From NCBI GenBank assembly GCA_018135685.1, contig JAENPR010000029.1, forward strand, positions 1,612,001 through 1,676,000: a stretch of DNA of 64,000 bases, in the 5' to 3' direction. The position numbers and the translations under genes are program-made. Below are positions 33,946 to 44,850 of the stretch, piece by piece. Within the stretch, counting starts at the first letter, position 1; every line of letters starts with the position of its first letter. A model generated the notes under the pieces. It ran no database searches, was not told where the DNA came from, and saw only the letters and a list, made by a program, of their open reading frames with translations. Origin of the DNA: Themeda triandra. Lineage: Eukaryota; Streptophyta; Magnoliopsida; Poales; Poaceae.

Positions 33946-34299
33946 CCTAGTAGCAGGCCTAGTGAGCGGCCGGGAAGGCCAGCGTGTGGGACAGGCCCCC
34001 TCGTGGCCGTGGCGTGTGGGACAGGCCAAGCTCAATTTATTTTTTGTCCGATGTCCAGGCGGCGTTATTGCTTTGCAGCACCCTGGTCAGAAGCTGCTTC
34101 TCTCGATTCAGAAGCCGCCCCGGCCCCTTCTCCTCGCGAGCCTCACATCTCTCGATCCACCACACCACCCCATCACCTCAAAAAAACCTCTCTCTCCCGT
34201 GCGCGCGGCTCGCGGCGGAAGCTGCGCTGCGCGGCGTCTCGCCGTTCTCGTCCCTCAGCTTCATTCACCACATCCACCACATCACCACTCCCTGCGGCG

Positions 34300-34707
34300 A
34301 TGGCAGGATATCCACCACCACGTGGTTACCACGGATATGGCTTCGGCCTCCCACAGCAGCAGCCGGATGAGGAGGATCCCCTTATCTCGATGACGTATGC
34401 ACCGGCGATACCGGCGACGCCCACCTTCGGCTACGACAGCCAGCACTACAACGCGGCGCCCACGTTCTTCGGCGCCGGCGGCGGCGCCGATGGCGGCCAC
34501 TACGCGCCGGCCTTCGGCTCGGGCAGCTACGCCACCGGCCAGGAGTACTTGCAGGCCGGCGCCGCCGCCAACTACCACGACGCCGGCCAACAGTACGCGC
34601 CGCGCGGCGCCGGCCTGCAGAACTTCGGCGGCTACGCGCCGCGCCCGACGATGATGTCGCACGCCTTGCCGGCCGTCAGCTTCCACCGCCCTTTGGCTCA
34701 AGCTCAG
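34300..34707 (+). CDS. Candidate first exon of a Gly/Tyr/Ala-rich protein
   Basis: The ATG at 34300 opens 136 codons (MAGYPPPRGYHGYGF...) with many GY, GA and AP pairs and QQ runs, ending at CTCAG followed by a GTAC donor at 34708. The composition suggests a low-complexity, disordered N-terminus such as those in RNA-binding or transcriptional proteins. No domain is present in this exon. A pyrimidine-rich leader (about 34120-34299) precedes it, as in grass genes. No downstream exon was found, so it may be a captured or orphaned first exon. The frame without splicing ends at 34755. Confidence 0.45.
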
Positions 34708-34755
34708 GTACACTACGATTCTCTACTCACGCTCCTACAAGCACTAGCCAACTAA

Positions 34756-35660
34756 ACTTCAAGCAAACAAAGACTGGAGCGTGGTTTCAGTAATACCATT
34801 TTGTGTCAGTGAACCAAGATTGGAGTGAAGTGTTTTATGAATCTAGACTTGCAATAACGTACATAGTTCAGTTTGATTTTTGAGAATATATTTGCTTAAC
34901 GAAAGGAATATACGAGATACTCATTGTCATTACAATAATTTCCAAGTTGAACAATGATTCAATGTGGATGTGCGGTAAGACAGTCTGGTCACCACTTTAT
35001 GATATTTTTGTTTCTACGCTTCATTTACTGAAGCAGTATAATACAATTCCTATAAAAAAAGAAGAATCACACATTTTTGTAGCATTGCGGTGCCAAATAA
35101 TATCAAGTAATTTCTCATAACCAATAGACCTTATACAAATAAAGTATGCTTAACAATTGGCATATATTAGACAATATACACATTGGCATTGCAATAATCT
35201 CCAAACCTAACCTTTCTCGTGGATGTGGAGAGACCTTATTAATAAAATTGCATATGCGTCATAGCATTCATGTGTGTTGCATATGCTACAAAAAAAACTG
35301 GCTGAATAATATCATGCATTTTTGTGTGCGCATTTTCAATTTCAGTGCATTTCCTTTACTAAAGCAAAGGTCTGAATCTGATGGAAAACAAAAGATTCAC
35401 AATCCTTGATGTACATGAAATTGACTTTTAGTAACAAACATTATTTTTTGCTTCATATGATTCTTGAACTGCTATTCCATTATTATTCTTACGTGATTTT
35501 TTATAATTCAGTACTTGCTAGCCCGCCCAACCGCCCAACTTGCAAGTTAAAATCAAATCCTATAAAAAGAAGAACATGCACGTACTAGAACTAGGAGAAA
35601 AGCTAGCTAAGCAAGCAAGCCATGCAAAAATTCCATGGAAATCAAACCTCCAGCTAAAAT
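34756..35660. other. AT-rich DNA without recognised gene
   Basis: Nothing beyond short frames is seen; it could be intron of a gene starting at 34300. Confidence 0.35.
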
Positions 35661-35662
35661 TA

Positions 35663-35728
35663 CGCAGCCGCCGGGAATCGACCTCAGCTCACCAGCCTCA
35701 TGCCTCTGCGCACTAACCAGTTGGCCAC
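35663..35728 (-). mobile_element. tRNA-derived SINE head (box A/box B)
   Basis: On the minus strand: GTGGCCAACTGGTTAGTGCG (box A-like) and, about 35 nt later, GGTCGATTCCC (box B-like). This is tRNA-like, but the sequence does not fold as a full tRNA with a matching acceptor stem. Plant SINEs start with such a tRNA-related head. The tail and exact limits were not resolved. Confidence 0.55.
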
Positions 35729-35951
35729 ATTTTCTTTCTCGTACAGAGAGCACCCGCAGTCGTCTTTATTAGCGGAAGACATGGAAAAATAACCCATAAT
35801 TAATCACACCTTGGTTACCGCAATCATGTCCAAAACTTCAGGTTTTTTAGGTATGGAGGGAGTATATAATAGGGTGTCCTTGGATTGGATACGTGATGCA
35901 CAAGGCATCTTAGATTGTGGATGTTTCATTTTTGAGGCGGAGCTAATATAA

Positions 35952-36840
35952 CCGTGTGTTTGGTTGGAGAGCGGGGCGAGCCGGGTTGGAGCGAACCCGT
36001 TTTTGTGGCTGTTTGGTTGGAGGATGAAAGGGTTGGGTTGGCTCCAGCATAGAATATTCCCTCCAGATGCGGGTTGGACTCGTCCGCTGAAATCTGGCGG
36101 ACGGAGCCGCTCCGCTTGGGTTGGGTGGGGCCCGCGCACGGCCGTTTCCGACCTCGCGCTTCTCCGTCAGAGCACGCACGCGCCGGAGCTCGCCCGGGCC
36201 GGCGGCTCGCGCCCGCGGCGGAGCACGCACGGGCCGCGCGGAGCTCGCCCGCGCCAGCTGCTCACGCCCGCGGCGGAGCACGCCCGCGCCGATGGTGGAG
36301 CACGCACGGGCCGATGGAGCTCGCCCGCGCCTGCTGCCCGCGCCCGCGGCGGAGCTCGCCCGCGGCGGAGCACGCACGCGCCGGCGGCCCGCGCCCGCGG
36401 CCGGCGGTGGAGCACGCACGGGCCGACGGAGCTCGCCCGCGGCGTAGCACGCCCGCGCCGGCGGCCCGCGCCCGCGCCCGGCGGCTCTACTCCTGTCGGC
36501 CGCCTCTGCTCTGCCTAGATCGGAGGTAGAAGATAAGGGGCCCGAACGTAATTTAGTTTCACTTTCTAGACCTTTATGCAAAAGTGCCATGACTCATAGG
36601 TTATACACATCCAGCCTTGTCTAATTTCTGAAAAACTCAGGGTCTTTAATGAAAAGTGCCTTCACTAACGCTGTTATCTTGCCATCCAACCCATATTTCC
36701 AATCCTTAAACCAAACATGGAATGAGTTCACTCCGTCCCCAAAATCAAAGTTACAACCAAACACACGGACGGGTTCGCTCCGTTCCCAAAATGTGGGTCG
36801 GAGTGACTCCAACCCACCAGTCCCCCAACCAAACACACGG
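35952..36840. mobile_element. PIF/Harbinger-type element with TAA duplication, GC-rich interior
   Basis: The terminal inverted repeat CCGTGTGTTTGGTTGG and its exact complement CCAACCAAACACACGG are flanked by TAA on both sides (35949-35951 and 36841-36843). The element is 889 bp. Its interior from 36130 to 36490 is a GC-rich array of CGCGGCGGAGCACGCACGGG-like units, with long frames on both strands that are best read as composition artefacts. No transposase is encoded, so it is non-autonomous. Confidence 0.9.
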
Positions 36841-36960
36841 TAAAAGACTTCGTGCTAATGCCATGCAAACCAATGATGTGATATGGTTTTTCCTCTTATA
36901 TTGATAATTTGGATTTGGGATGCCAGCGTACCGGTCCTGCGCAGGAGCAACGCCGTGAGC

Positions 36961-37076
36961 CATAGGAACAGCCCGCTGTTGGCCTATGTTTTTTTAGATA
37001 AAGGATAAAAATATCCGGACTACGTAGAAACAACCTGCTGATGGCCTACGTTTTTAGATAAAGTATAAAAGTATCC
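36961..37076 (+). repeat. Diverged tandem duplication, about 60 bp x 2
   Basis: GAACAGCCCGCTGTTGGCCT and GAAACAACCTGCTGATGGCC each lead into TTTTTAGATAAAG-ATAAAA-TATCC. Several substitutions separate the copies. A GTGTGT-rich stretch follows to about 37230. Confidence 0.85.
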
Positions 37077-37585
37077 TGCCTTGGTGACCGACCTCCTCCG
37101 ATAAGTTGCTAGCTGTTGGCGGCTGTCTGTTTGTCTGTGCGTGTGTCAGTGTGTGGTTGTGTGTGAGTACGTCAGTGTGTGGTTCGGTCGTGCGTTAGTG
37201 TGTGCGTGTACATGTTTGTGTAGTATCTGTGTGAAGGGTGTTGGTGGGCCGCGCTTGTTGGCAGTCGCAGCACAGCGGCCGTCGCGCAGCACGTCGTGGT
37301 TCAATTAGGAAAAAGAAACTGGTAATGAGGATTGAAAATATCCGTCATTAGGACATCGATCCGATTCGATTTCTGTGCACGGTGACCCCACCTGAAACGA
37401 TCAGGTCCCCGCAGTTTTTTTTATGGCTGGACCCTGCAGTTATGATATGAATGGGCATTCCCCTCTCCCCTGGAATCTTGCCTTTCCCCACCTCCCACCC
37501 AACATACAGCCGCACAGACAACCCCGCCCGCCTCCGCCGCAAGCGTCGATCTCTGCCTCTCCACCGCCATCGCCGTCCGAGATGA

Positions 37586-39144
37586 CGGGTCCAGAGAGGC
37601 CGTGCGGGTGAGCGGCCGGCCACTGGCAGGTTTACCCCTGCGGATGCCTCGGCCGCGCCCCGTCCAACGGATCAGCAGGAGGCCATCGCGGCCGGCCCGC
37701 CGGCGTCTTCGCCGCCGGGGTTGGCGTGGAAGTACGAGATGGCGTTGGCGCCCTCTTCTTCAGCATTGAAGAAGAATGTTCCCTCGGTGGCGGCGCCCCC
37801 TTTCATGCCAAGCGAGGCCGCGGCGAAGAAGCTCGAGGTGAGTCAACCTGACAATGGGCTGAGATTCAAACCGCACCAATCCATAAGGCCTTGGCCTTGT
37901 TCGTTTGCGGAGGATCTAATCCAGGTGCTGATTCGTTCCGGGTGTGCCTGTCACTGATTCCGTGTCCGTGTCCATTCCTGCCTGTTTCCATTCCCTGCCT
38001 GCTGTTCGATTAGCCCAAAATTTGATACGTGTGTGCATCCATTCTCAGTCTGCTGCTAGGTGTTCAGTTATACCAAGATCTGATAGAGGCGTTAGTTAGG
38101 GTACTGAGCCAGCTATAACATATGTTGGAGTACTACAAATACATATCATGAAATACATTGCAGCAAAAAAACATGCTCTCATACATTGCAGCAAAATGAA
38201 ATAAATAAGATCTTCCATGTTTTGGGGTTCTTAATCAGCAAGTCTCATCATGCTTTCATATATGTACACATAATGAACAACATCAATAGCAGAGAACCAC
38301 ATATAATGTGCAGCCACAGCTAATGGACATGCTAGCTAGTGCCAAAAGGACACATAGGTGCACCTAAAGACTGCCATGATCTACTCATAAAATTACAATC
38401 TTCTCTCACACAAAACATCATTTAAACCAGTATAGATATAACTCGTCAAAGCCTACACAAGTGTCCTCCAATCCAATGTTTTTGGTAACTGCCTCCTCCC
38501 TGAAAATGATTTCAACCAAAGCATAATTAAATCAATGTTACTTTAAAAGCTTTGATTATTTAAGAAATGAATCATTGTCTCACAAACTCTATCACTATCC
38601 TATCAAACTGAAAATAACATTGGTTTCTCTGCCTTTCTTATATATCCAGAAGAAGCCAGAAATGGATTGCAGGTTCCTTGGGGTAGCAGTTGATGGATCC
38701 AAAGAAGATGAGGAAGGTGACCAACTAATCCCACTCAGCGCTGGGAGCAGCAATGTCAGGACCAGTGCCAATGTTAGGAGGAGGAGAGCACGCAGCACTG
38801 GATCCAGCCCGAGCACGCAGCGCTGGGAGAAGTCAATGAGCCCAGAAGTCACGTCCATTGACAAGAGAATGAAAGAACTTCTGCAGAATTTTCATAACAA
38901 CTGGGAAGCTAGGCAGGAAGAACTTCGTCGTAAGCAGAAGGAACTGGACATCATGGTTGAGCAAGTGCAGCAGATGGCTAGAGAGTGTGGTGCAAGTGAG
39001 GACACCCCAGATCTGTGGCTTGGTGTGCTAGAGATCATCCATTCCGAACGTGCGACCAAGTTCTTCATGAGGTCCAACCCAGTCGGAAGGATGGCAATCA
39101 TTAAGCGCTATGCCGGGGTTGAGGATGGCGATTCGCGCCTAATG
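37586..39144 (+). pseudogene. PIF/Harbinger ORF1-like (Myb-type accessory) gene remnant
   Basis: Two exons join in phase: an open stretch 37586-37837 (donor GTGAGT at 37838) and 38650-39144 (acceptor CCAG at 38649, donor GTATGT at 39145). The first encodes an Ala/Pro-rich segment ending SEAAAKKLE. The second encodes KRMKELLQNFHNNWEARQ, a coiled stretch with KQKELDIMVEQVQQMA, and FFMRSNPVGRMAIIKRYAG. This layout resembles the C-terminal half of Myb/SANT-like ORF1 proteins that accompany PIF/Harbinger transposases and help them reach DNA. The Myb domain itself is not found upstream, and no ATG starts exon 1 in frame. The next in-phase exon (39544) belongs to the transposase. Confidence 0.6.
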
Positions 39145-39543
39145 GTATGTTCTTGGTCATTCTCAGTGAGATCCTTCCTTTTCAAACATCCAAGTTCCTT
39201 CCTGGCCAAATCAATTTTGTCCTAACTTAATTAGTGCCTTTGTTATTGGAACATGATCGCCATCAGCCAGTAGGCCCTCTTATCCATGCAATTGAACTTA
39301 ATGTCGTACTGAGAACCATTCGAACTATGTCTGTGATGATTGTCATTAGAAGTATTTATTTCAAAAATTGTCATTAGAAGTATGTTTGCCATGTCTATGG
39401 TTTGAGCATCTTTAATGTAGTAGGGTTGTTGAACTTGCCAGTGATGTTTCTTATTATATTTGAAATATGTGCGTTTTGTGAATGTGAGTTGTTGCCATAT
39501 ATAGAGTTGAGGAAGTACTGACTGTATTTTTTTATTTGCGCAG

Positions 39544-40470
39544 AGGGATGCAGAACCTGATGAGGGTTCTGAAGATGACTGTGAGCAAGAACTTTTGAAC
39601 CTGGCCCAAGATGATAATAATACAGCTGGATTCAGCTACGGTATGTATGAGTATGCTATACATCTGGACAAGTACTGCAATAGGGCTGAGTATAGGAAAC
39701 CACACTTGACTGGGTTGGAATGGGTAGAGAGGAAGTTGGCCAATAGTACTGCACAGCATGTTTAGAATGAGCCCAACTATGTTCTATAGGCTGCATGATT
39801 TATTGACAAAAAAATACGGCCTTAAATCTACAACCAATTAAGTCTACCTCTATTGAGGCTCTAGGAATGTTCCTTTGGATCATTGGTGCTCCATAATCAG
39901 TTAGGCAAGGCACAGTTCACAACCTTTTTTTATAGAATGTTGAAGTTCGTGCTCAATTTTGTCGACGAGATCATTAAACCTTGGGACCCAAAATTCAACA
40001 CTAGGCATGCCAGGGTGAGCGAGGAACCATCGGTTCTATCCCGAATTCAAGAATTGCATAGGGGCTATACATGGCACTCACATTCCTTTGGTGGTGCCAA
40101 CTGATAAGTTTGTTCATGACATTAGAGTGTTTGATGGTGCAATGACAACATGCAACAATGTCTTTCCTCATCCGTATCGTACACACCTAGCTTATAGTTC
40201 ATAACAGTTTTCTAATTGAAATACTCTACACTTACAGGTACTCCATCTAGGGAAGCACTACTTGGTGGATGTCGGGTATCCAAACCGTCCTTACCTTGCT
40301 CACAAGGGAAGCAAGCATCATCTTCAAGACTTCCAAAACGCAGAAAAACCACATTGTTGAAGCAAGCATCATCTTCAAGACTTCCAAAACGCAGCAAAAC
40401 CACATTGTAGAAAGGAGATATTCAACTATGCGCATCCATCTCTTAGAAATGTCATCGAAAGGGCCTGCCA
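39544..40470 (+). pseudogene. PIF/Harbinger transposase (DDE_Tnp_4), inactivated
   Basis: Pieces appear in family order: EYRKPHLTGLEWVERKLANS (39544-39765), FRMSPTMFYRLHDLLTKKYG (other frame), GMFLWIIGAPQS, IIKPWDPKFNT, AIHGTHIPLVVPTDK (about 40064-40108), IRVFDGAMT, YYLVDVGYPNRP-like (about 40250) and KEIFNYAHPSLRNVIERA (to about 40470). Damage: frame changes near 39757 and after, stops within 39820-39870, the first catalytic Asp of AIDGTH is His (CAT at 40070-40072), about 45 codons between VVPTDK and VHDIRVF are missing, and a 51-bp duplication ends in a stop. Harbinger transposases are nuclear DDE enzymes that cut at TTA/TAA sites. This copy cannot be active. Confidence 0.9.
40309..40410 (+). 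repeat. In-frame 51-bp tandem duplication in the dead transposase
   Basis: AAGCAAGCATCATCTTCAAG starts at 40309 and again at 40360, a period of 17 codons. The copies differ by two or three bases (CAGAAAAACC against CAGCAAAACC). Confidence 0.95.
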
Positions 40471-40709
40471 GTTTTCCTGCGCCTATGAATGCATTTCATG
40501 ACTCTATTGTGCTTGGGCTGATGAATAGGTCTTGCCAAATGTGTTTGTTTGACATGCTTTATGTACTTTTTTTTGAGTAATTGCTTTATGTACTTGTTTT
40601 TTTTTTTTTTTGAGGGGCTTTATGTACTTGTTGAGCGCATGTAACCATGTAATATTTTTAGGATGTGTATTTGTTGTACTTGTAAACATTTTTTAGAGGG
40701 CATGTATTA

Positions 40710-40900
40710 GGGCCTGTTTGGTTCCTAGGACTAAAACTAAAGTGAACTAAACTTTAGGACTAAAGAGCCAAACACAAGAACTAAAATGGGACTAAAACAC
40801 TTTAGTTGTATGCATTCACTTTAGCCACTCAAGGTGAACTAAAAAGGAACTAAAACATTTTAATCCACTTTAGTTTTAGTTTGGGAAACCAAACAGGCCC
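40710..40900. mobile_element. Tourist-like MITE, 191 bp
   Basis: The ends GGGCCTGTTTGGTT and AACCAAACAGGCCC are exact inverted repeats, flanked by TTA at 40707-40709 and 40901-40903. The interior repeats ACTAAA motifs (GGACTAAAAC, TTTAGTTTTAG). The ends and duplication match grass Tourist (PIF/Harbinger) MITEs. The very clean ends suggest a recent insertion. Confidence 0.95.
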
Positions 40901-40903
40901 TTA

Positions 40904-41477
40904 ATTTTTTCGAATCCAGGTTGTGTATTTGTTGTACTTCTAAACCACATTGTTGATTGCACAGAAAAGCACCAGATATATTCATTGATCTTTGCAACAG
41001 CACACCATCCAGGTTTTTAGTTCTGATAGCATCTATATTACACATAAGCATGGAGCATTTCACCTGCTATATTACACACACTCCAACAGGTTGTCACCAG
41101 GTATACTGCACACAAAGGCATCAGGGTTTAGCAGGGTTAAGACCCACTGCATCAGGTTTTCTTGAAGCATGACAACACAGAAAATCATGCATGCTTTCAC
41201 CAGCTATAATACACACAAAAGCATGCCTTGATCTTCAGTTGTCACCAAAAGAGTGTTTTTGCTGTCAAAGTCTTGCAAGCATTCAGTTGGAAGCCTGCCA
41301 GTCATGCCGCCATCCCCTTGTCCACGGTGTCAAACCGCTGCCACGCTGGATACCACATCACCGAAACCACCATCCAAAACAGGGCCAAGGGGTTCTTTGC
41401 CTAGTTTCCTAAATTTTAATGTGTAGGATCTGGTTTTGTAGTTGGGGGCCTAGCTAGGTTAGAAGATACTGTTGCCT
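40904..41477. other. Intergenic DNA
   Basis: Repeated ACACAAAAGCATG-type motifs (about 41110 and 41213) and CACCAG/TATAATACACAC phrases suggest a degenerate tandem duplication. No gene is recognised. Confidence 0.35.
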
Positions 41478-41706
41478 AGTGTTTGGTTGGGATCATACCA
41501 TGTTAGATCCCACATATGTGGGATGGGTGTGTGGGCCGGGCTTGTTCGATCATCTGATAGTTAGACCCCACACGTCATTGTCTCCTTTTTTTTTCGTGCC
41601 CTACGCCAAAAAAGAACAGGTCAGTCCAGCCTAACACAAAATAGATTTTTCTTCTCTCTGATAGGACCATCACATTCCTTTTTGTCTCCCAACCAAATGT
41701 ACCCTG
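41478..41706. mobile_element. Candidate MITE with TTTGGTTGGGA ends
   Basis: GTTTGGTTGGGATCAT at about 41481 faces CTCCCAACCAAATG at about 41686. Inside are GATCCCACA and GGGACTTAG-like motifs. The target duplication is not resolved, so the edges are approximate. Confidence 0.4.
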
Positions 41707-42027
41707 GGCAGATAGTAGCTATTATCATCGATTGGGACTTAGTTGGTGGTACCTCACCTGATAGAAAACTATTTTGAGTCGGGCAAAATAACTTGGAATC
41801 ATCGATCTCTTCCATAAAGGTTGAGATGAACCGATGGCACTGAATGGTGTGGTGCCAACACTTTAGGCTAGCTACTTTGGGGGAAACTCAAATCCTTTTG
41901 GGAACCTTGACATTTTGTAGGGTGAGAAATCCATGGGGATATCATTTGAATGACCCATTTAGTTATTTATGGGGGTGTTCCATCCCTGGGTGTGATCTTT
42001 TGGTGAAGCTTCTCAGTGCAACCACAA

Positions 42028-42300
42028 CAGCAAATTGGAGCTATGAGTTTATTTGAAGACAGAGGACCTCACGCTGGAAATAGTGCCGTCTCAACTGGAT
42101 TTTGTTTCTTCAATCGTTGTTCAAGACAGAGCACCCACGGCTGGATATATTTCCTATCCGAGCTGGAAATTCACGCGCCCTACCTCTCCTTTGCTCGCAC
42201 GTCCAGAGCACCACGGCTGGATATATTTCGTGTCTGAGCTGGAAATTCACGCGCCCTACATCTCCTTTCCTCGCGCGTTTCCCCCTCCCTCACTGGCATT
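42028..42300 (+). repeat. Promoter/leader-like dispersed unit, plus orientation (partner at 10205-10440)
   Basis: AAATTGGAGCTATGAG, GACCTCACGCTGGAAATAG and CCGTCTCAACTGGATTT match the minus-strand unit at 10205-10440. Here the CACGGCTGGATATATTTC...GAGCTGGAAATTCACGCGCC part is itself duplicated (about 42127-42200 and 42208-42275). It leads directly into a GC-rich leader (42290-42660). Confidence 0.8.
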
Positions 42301-42664
42301 TGGAGAAAACTTATCCGCTCGCACCCTCGCACCCTCACGTGAGCAGATCGACCAAAACTCACGACGGAACGCGAGCGCCCCCTGACTCCGCCGCGCGCGT
42401 CGCCATCCCACCACCCCTCCGTCCTTCTCCTGCATCTCGCCAGCATTGCCCTGCCTCCTGCCCCTCCCAGCGTCTGCGTGCGTGCGTGGCAGCGCGCGCG
42501 CCCTCCTGTCTGCAGTCCGCCTCCCACTCGCGGCACTCCATCCAGGTTGCGCCGTGCCCTACCGCGAGCTCGCCGGGCCAGCGAGGTCGGCTCTCGTCCC
42601 CATCATTGCAGCGCCCGGACCAGCTCCGCCCGACAGCGACAAAGCCAAGTGCTTTCCAAATCCC
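42290..42664 (+). promoter_or_regulatory. GC-rich leader upstream of the TNP1/Ulp1-type gene
   Basis: A CpG- and pyrimidine-rich block on the same strand as the gene starting at 44290, lying after the repeated unit. It probably holds the promoter or first non-coding exon. No protein is recognised in its open frames. Confidence 0.4.
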
Positions 42665-42933
42665 GCTGGTCCCTTTTCTCAAGCACGTGAAGGTCCTTTT
42701 CAAGGTGATTTCTTTTTGTCCGATCTGCTCACGTACTTCGCTTTTGGTCGATTCCTTTGGCCCTCTCCCAATTTAGTGCTTAATTAGTCCCGATCTGCTG
42801 CTGGTCCCTTTTCTCAAGCACGTGAAGGTCCTTTTCAAGGTTATTTCTTTTTGTCCGATCTGCGCACGTACTTGGATTTTGGTCGATTCCTGTGGCCCCC
42901 TCCTAATTTAGTACTTAATTAGTCCCGACCTTC
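42665..42933 (+). repeat. Tandem duplication, 135 bp x 2
   Basis: GCTGGTCCCTTTTCTCAAGC begins at 42665 and again at 42800. The copies share about 95% of bases and both carry AAGCACGTGAAGGTCC and TAGTACTTAATTAGTCCC-like blocks. They duplicate a putative splice-donor region of the leader. Confidence 0.95.
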
Positions 42934-44289
42934 TGATGCTTTGCAACCCCAAGTCTTTTTCTTTGCAAAATCCATCAGCTAGGGTTTGTGCCACTGGCGT
43001 ACGTAAATATTTAAAATTCGGTGTACATGCTACATATACATCCATTATACAACCAAACCATCGTGGCATATGTAAATCTAAGGGCTTATTTGTACAACAG
43101 ATTAATGATCTATTGTGAGCTATTTTTATTTTTGCAAGCACATTTTCATTTCTTATTCTCTCTAAAAAAAGACAAGTTACCATGAAACTGAAAATAGTAG
43201 ATTATTCTAGCTCTCACCTTTATTTCTCTTTTTCATTCATGCATTAAGTTGTTGGCAAAGCTGTTTTGTGTAACTAATCTAAAAAAAGTTGTTTTCCGAA
43301 CTTTTTTTTTCAAAATAGCTCAGCTTTAACAAAAAAGTTAATCATGAGAAAATAACTACTAATGAAATTGAGATGTGCCAAACGGGCCTGTCCACCAATT
43401 CAGAGGAGAGGGAATTGAAGCTGCTGCAGTCAGCCAATTCCAGAATCAGTTTATTGAACATTCGATCTCTTCCAAGATGCAAGCTAGGTTATGAGATTTG
43501 GTAATCTAACATGCAAATAAAGCATCATTTAAATTCACAGTTGATTTGATATAACCAGTAAATTGGTTGTTCTGCAAGTACCTAAGAGGAAAAGGAATGG
43601 GTAGTCGCCTGCTAACTTCTAAGTTGCCCAGGAGAATTCAGACCGGTGAAGAGCATATCGAGGATACTAAATGCATGCGAGAGTGCAACAAATTAACAGA
43701 CAAGTGATGTGTCAGCACAATACTCAGGGCACATTTGCAAATTTGAAGTAGCATGAATTTTCATAGATTCAGGATAGTGTGACTCAAGGAAAAATCTGTA
43801 GTACAATAATCATGTTGTACCTAATGTAAAATACAAAGAAGAGTCAATCAAGAAGTTGTGTGAAAGGAAAAATACTGTGCTATGTAGGGGCGTTGTTAAC
43901 AAAAAAATGTCCATCTCTAAATCTTACTCATCTATCCACTGAGATTGTAACACTTGCAACAATCTAAAAATAGTATTTTGAGTTTAAATGTTGCTGATTT
44001 GGGGTATAAAGTTCAGAGGAATTAGTTAACTATAGTATTTTTTTTTTAAAAAAAATAGAAGGTATAGTGTATTACTGCTTCCAATTTCAACTATCTCACA
44101 AACCAATTCTTGAAAAAGATATCTGGACAAGTTATACTCTTTTCTCAAATATTACCACTGTTGTACTAAGATACTTCTTTTGCTAGCTGTTTCCAGGATT
44201 CTGACAAAGAAAAAAGGCTGCTGGTCATTGGTGTTAGTTGTTGTGTCTTCTGAGTTGTAGCTGTTGACTAAGTGCAGATCCCTTCCCGA
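42934..44289 (+). other. AT-rich stretch, probably leader intron of the TNP1/Ulp1-type gene
   Basis: No open frame of interest. It lies between the GC-rich leader and the candidate start at 44290. Confidence 0.4.
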
Positions 44290-44394
44290 ATGGTAAGATT
44301 TAGTTTGTGATATACTAACACTACTTCTGGTTAGATGACAGAGCTGACCCTTTAATATAATTTGTTGTAGGACTCTGATGAGGAATATTTATCA

Positions 44395-44850
44395 TCAAGT
44401 GCCGACGAAAGAGTTGATAGTGAAGAGGAGGAGGGGACAGATGCTTATACAGAGGACCAACGTAGTGATGATTATGAGGAGGAAGGGACAGATGCTAATA
44501 CAGAGGACCAACGTAGTGATGATTCTGAGGAGGAAGGGACAGATGCTAATACAGAGGACCAACGTAGTGATGACTCTACAGAGGACCAACGTAGTGATGA
44601 TTCTGCACAGGAGGGGGAGGGAGAGGGAGATGCTGATGAGGGAGAGGGAGATGATGATGCAGAGGTGCTGCCATCTCAACCTCTGCGTCGCTCCCGGAGA
44701 AAGATGACAAAGGGAAAGGGAGAGGGAGATGCTGATGCAGAGGTGCTGCCATCTCACCCTCGGTGCCACTCCCGGAGAAAGACGACAAAGGGGGAGGGAG
44801 AGGGAGATGCTGATGCAGAGGTGCTGCCATCTCAACCTCTGCGCCGCCCC
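44395..44850 (+). repeat. Coding tandem repeats in the acidic domain
   Basis: Units encoding EEEGTDANTEDQRSDD are repeated three to four times (about 44420-44605). Then units encoding GEGDADAEVLPSQPLRR with SRRKMTKGKGEG-like linkers are repeated three times (about 44625-44850). They are direct nucleotide repeats of about 63 and 81 bp. Confidence 0.9.

Noticed and set aside
33898..34755. 285-codon frame as one gene
   Set aside because: The first part looks like a retrotransposon scrap and the leader; a plausible start is the internal ATG at 34300 with a splice donor at 34708.
35663..35728. Functional tRNA gene
   Set aside because: Box A and B are present, but no matching acceptor stem or complete cloverleaf; better read as a SINE head.
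35943..36590. Long overlapping Ala/Arg/Pro-rich frames on both strands
   Set aside because: Open in many frames because of the GC-rich repeat core of a transposon; no domain or start context.
37608..37629. A 22-bp intron in the Harbinger ORF1-like first exon
   Set aside because: Too short for a plant intron; an alternative open frame runs through without it.
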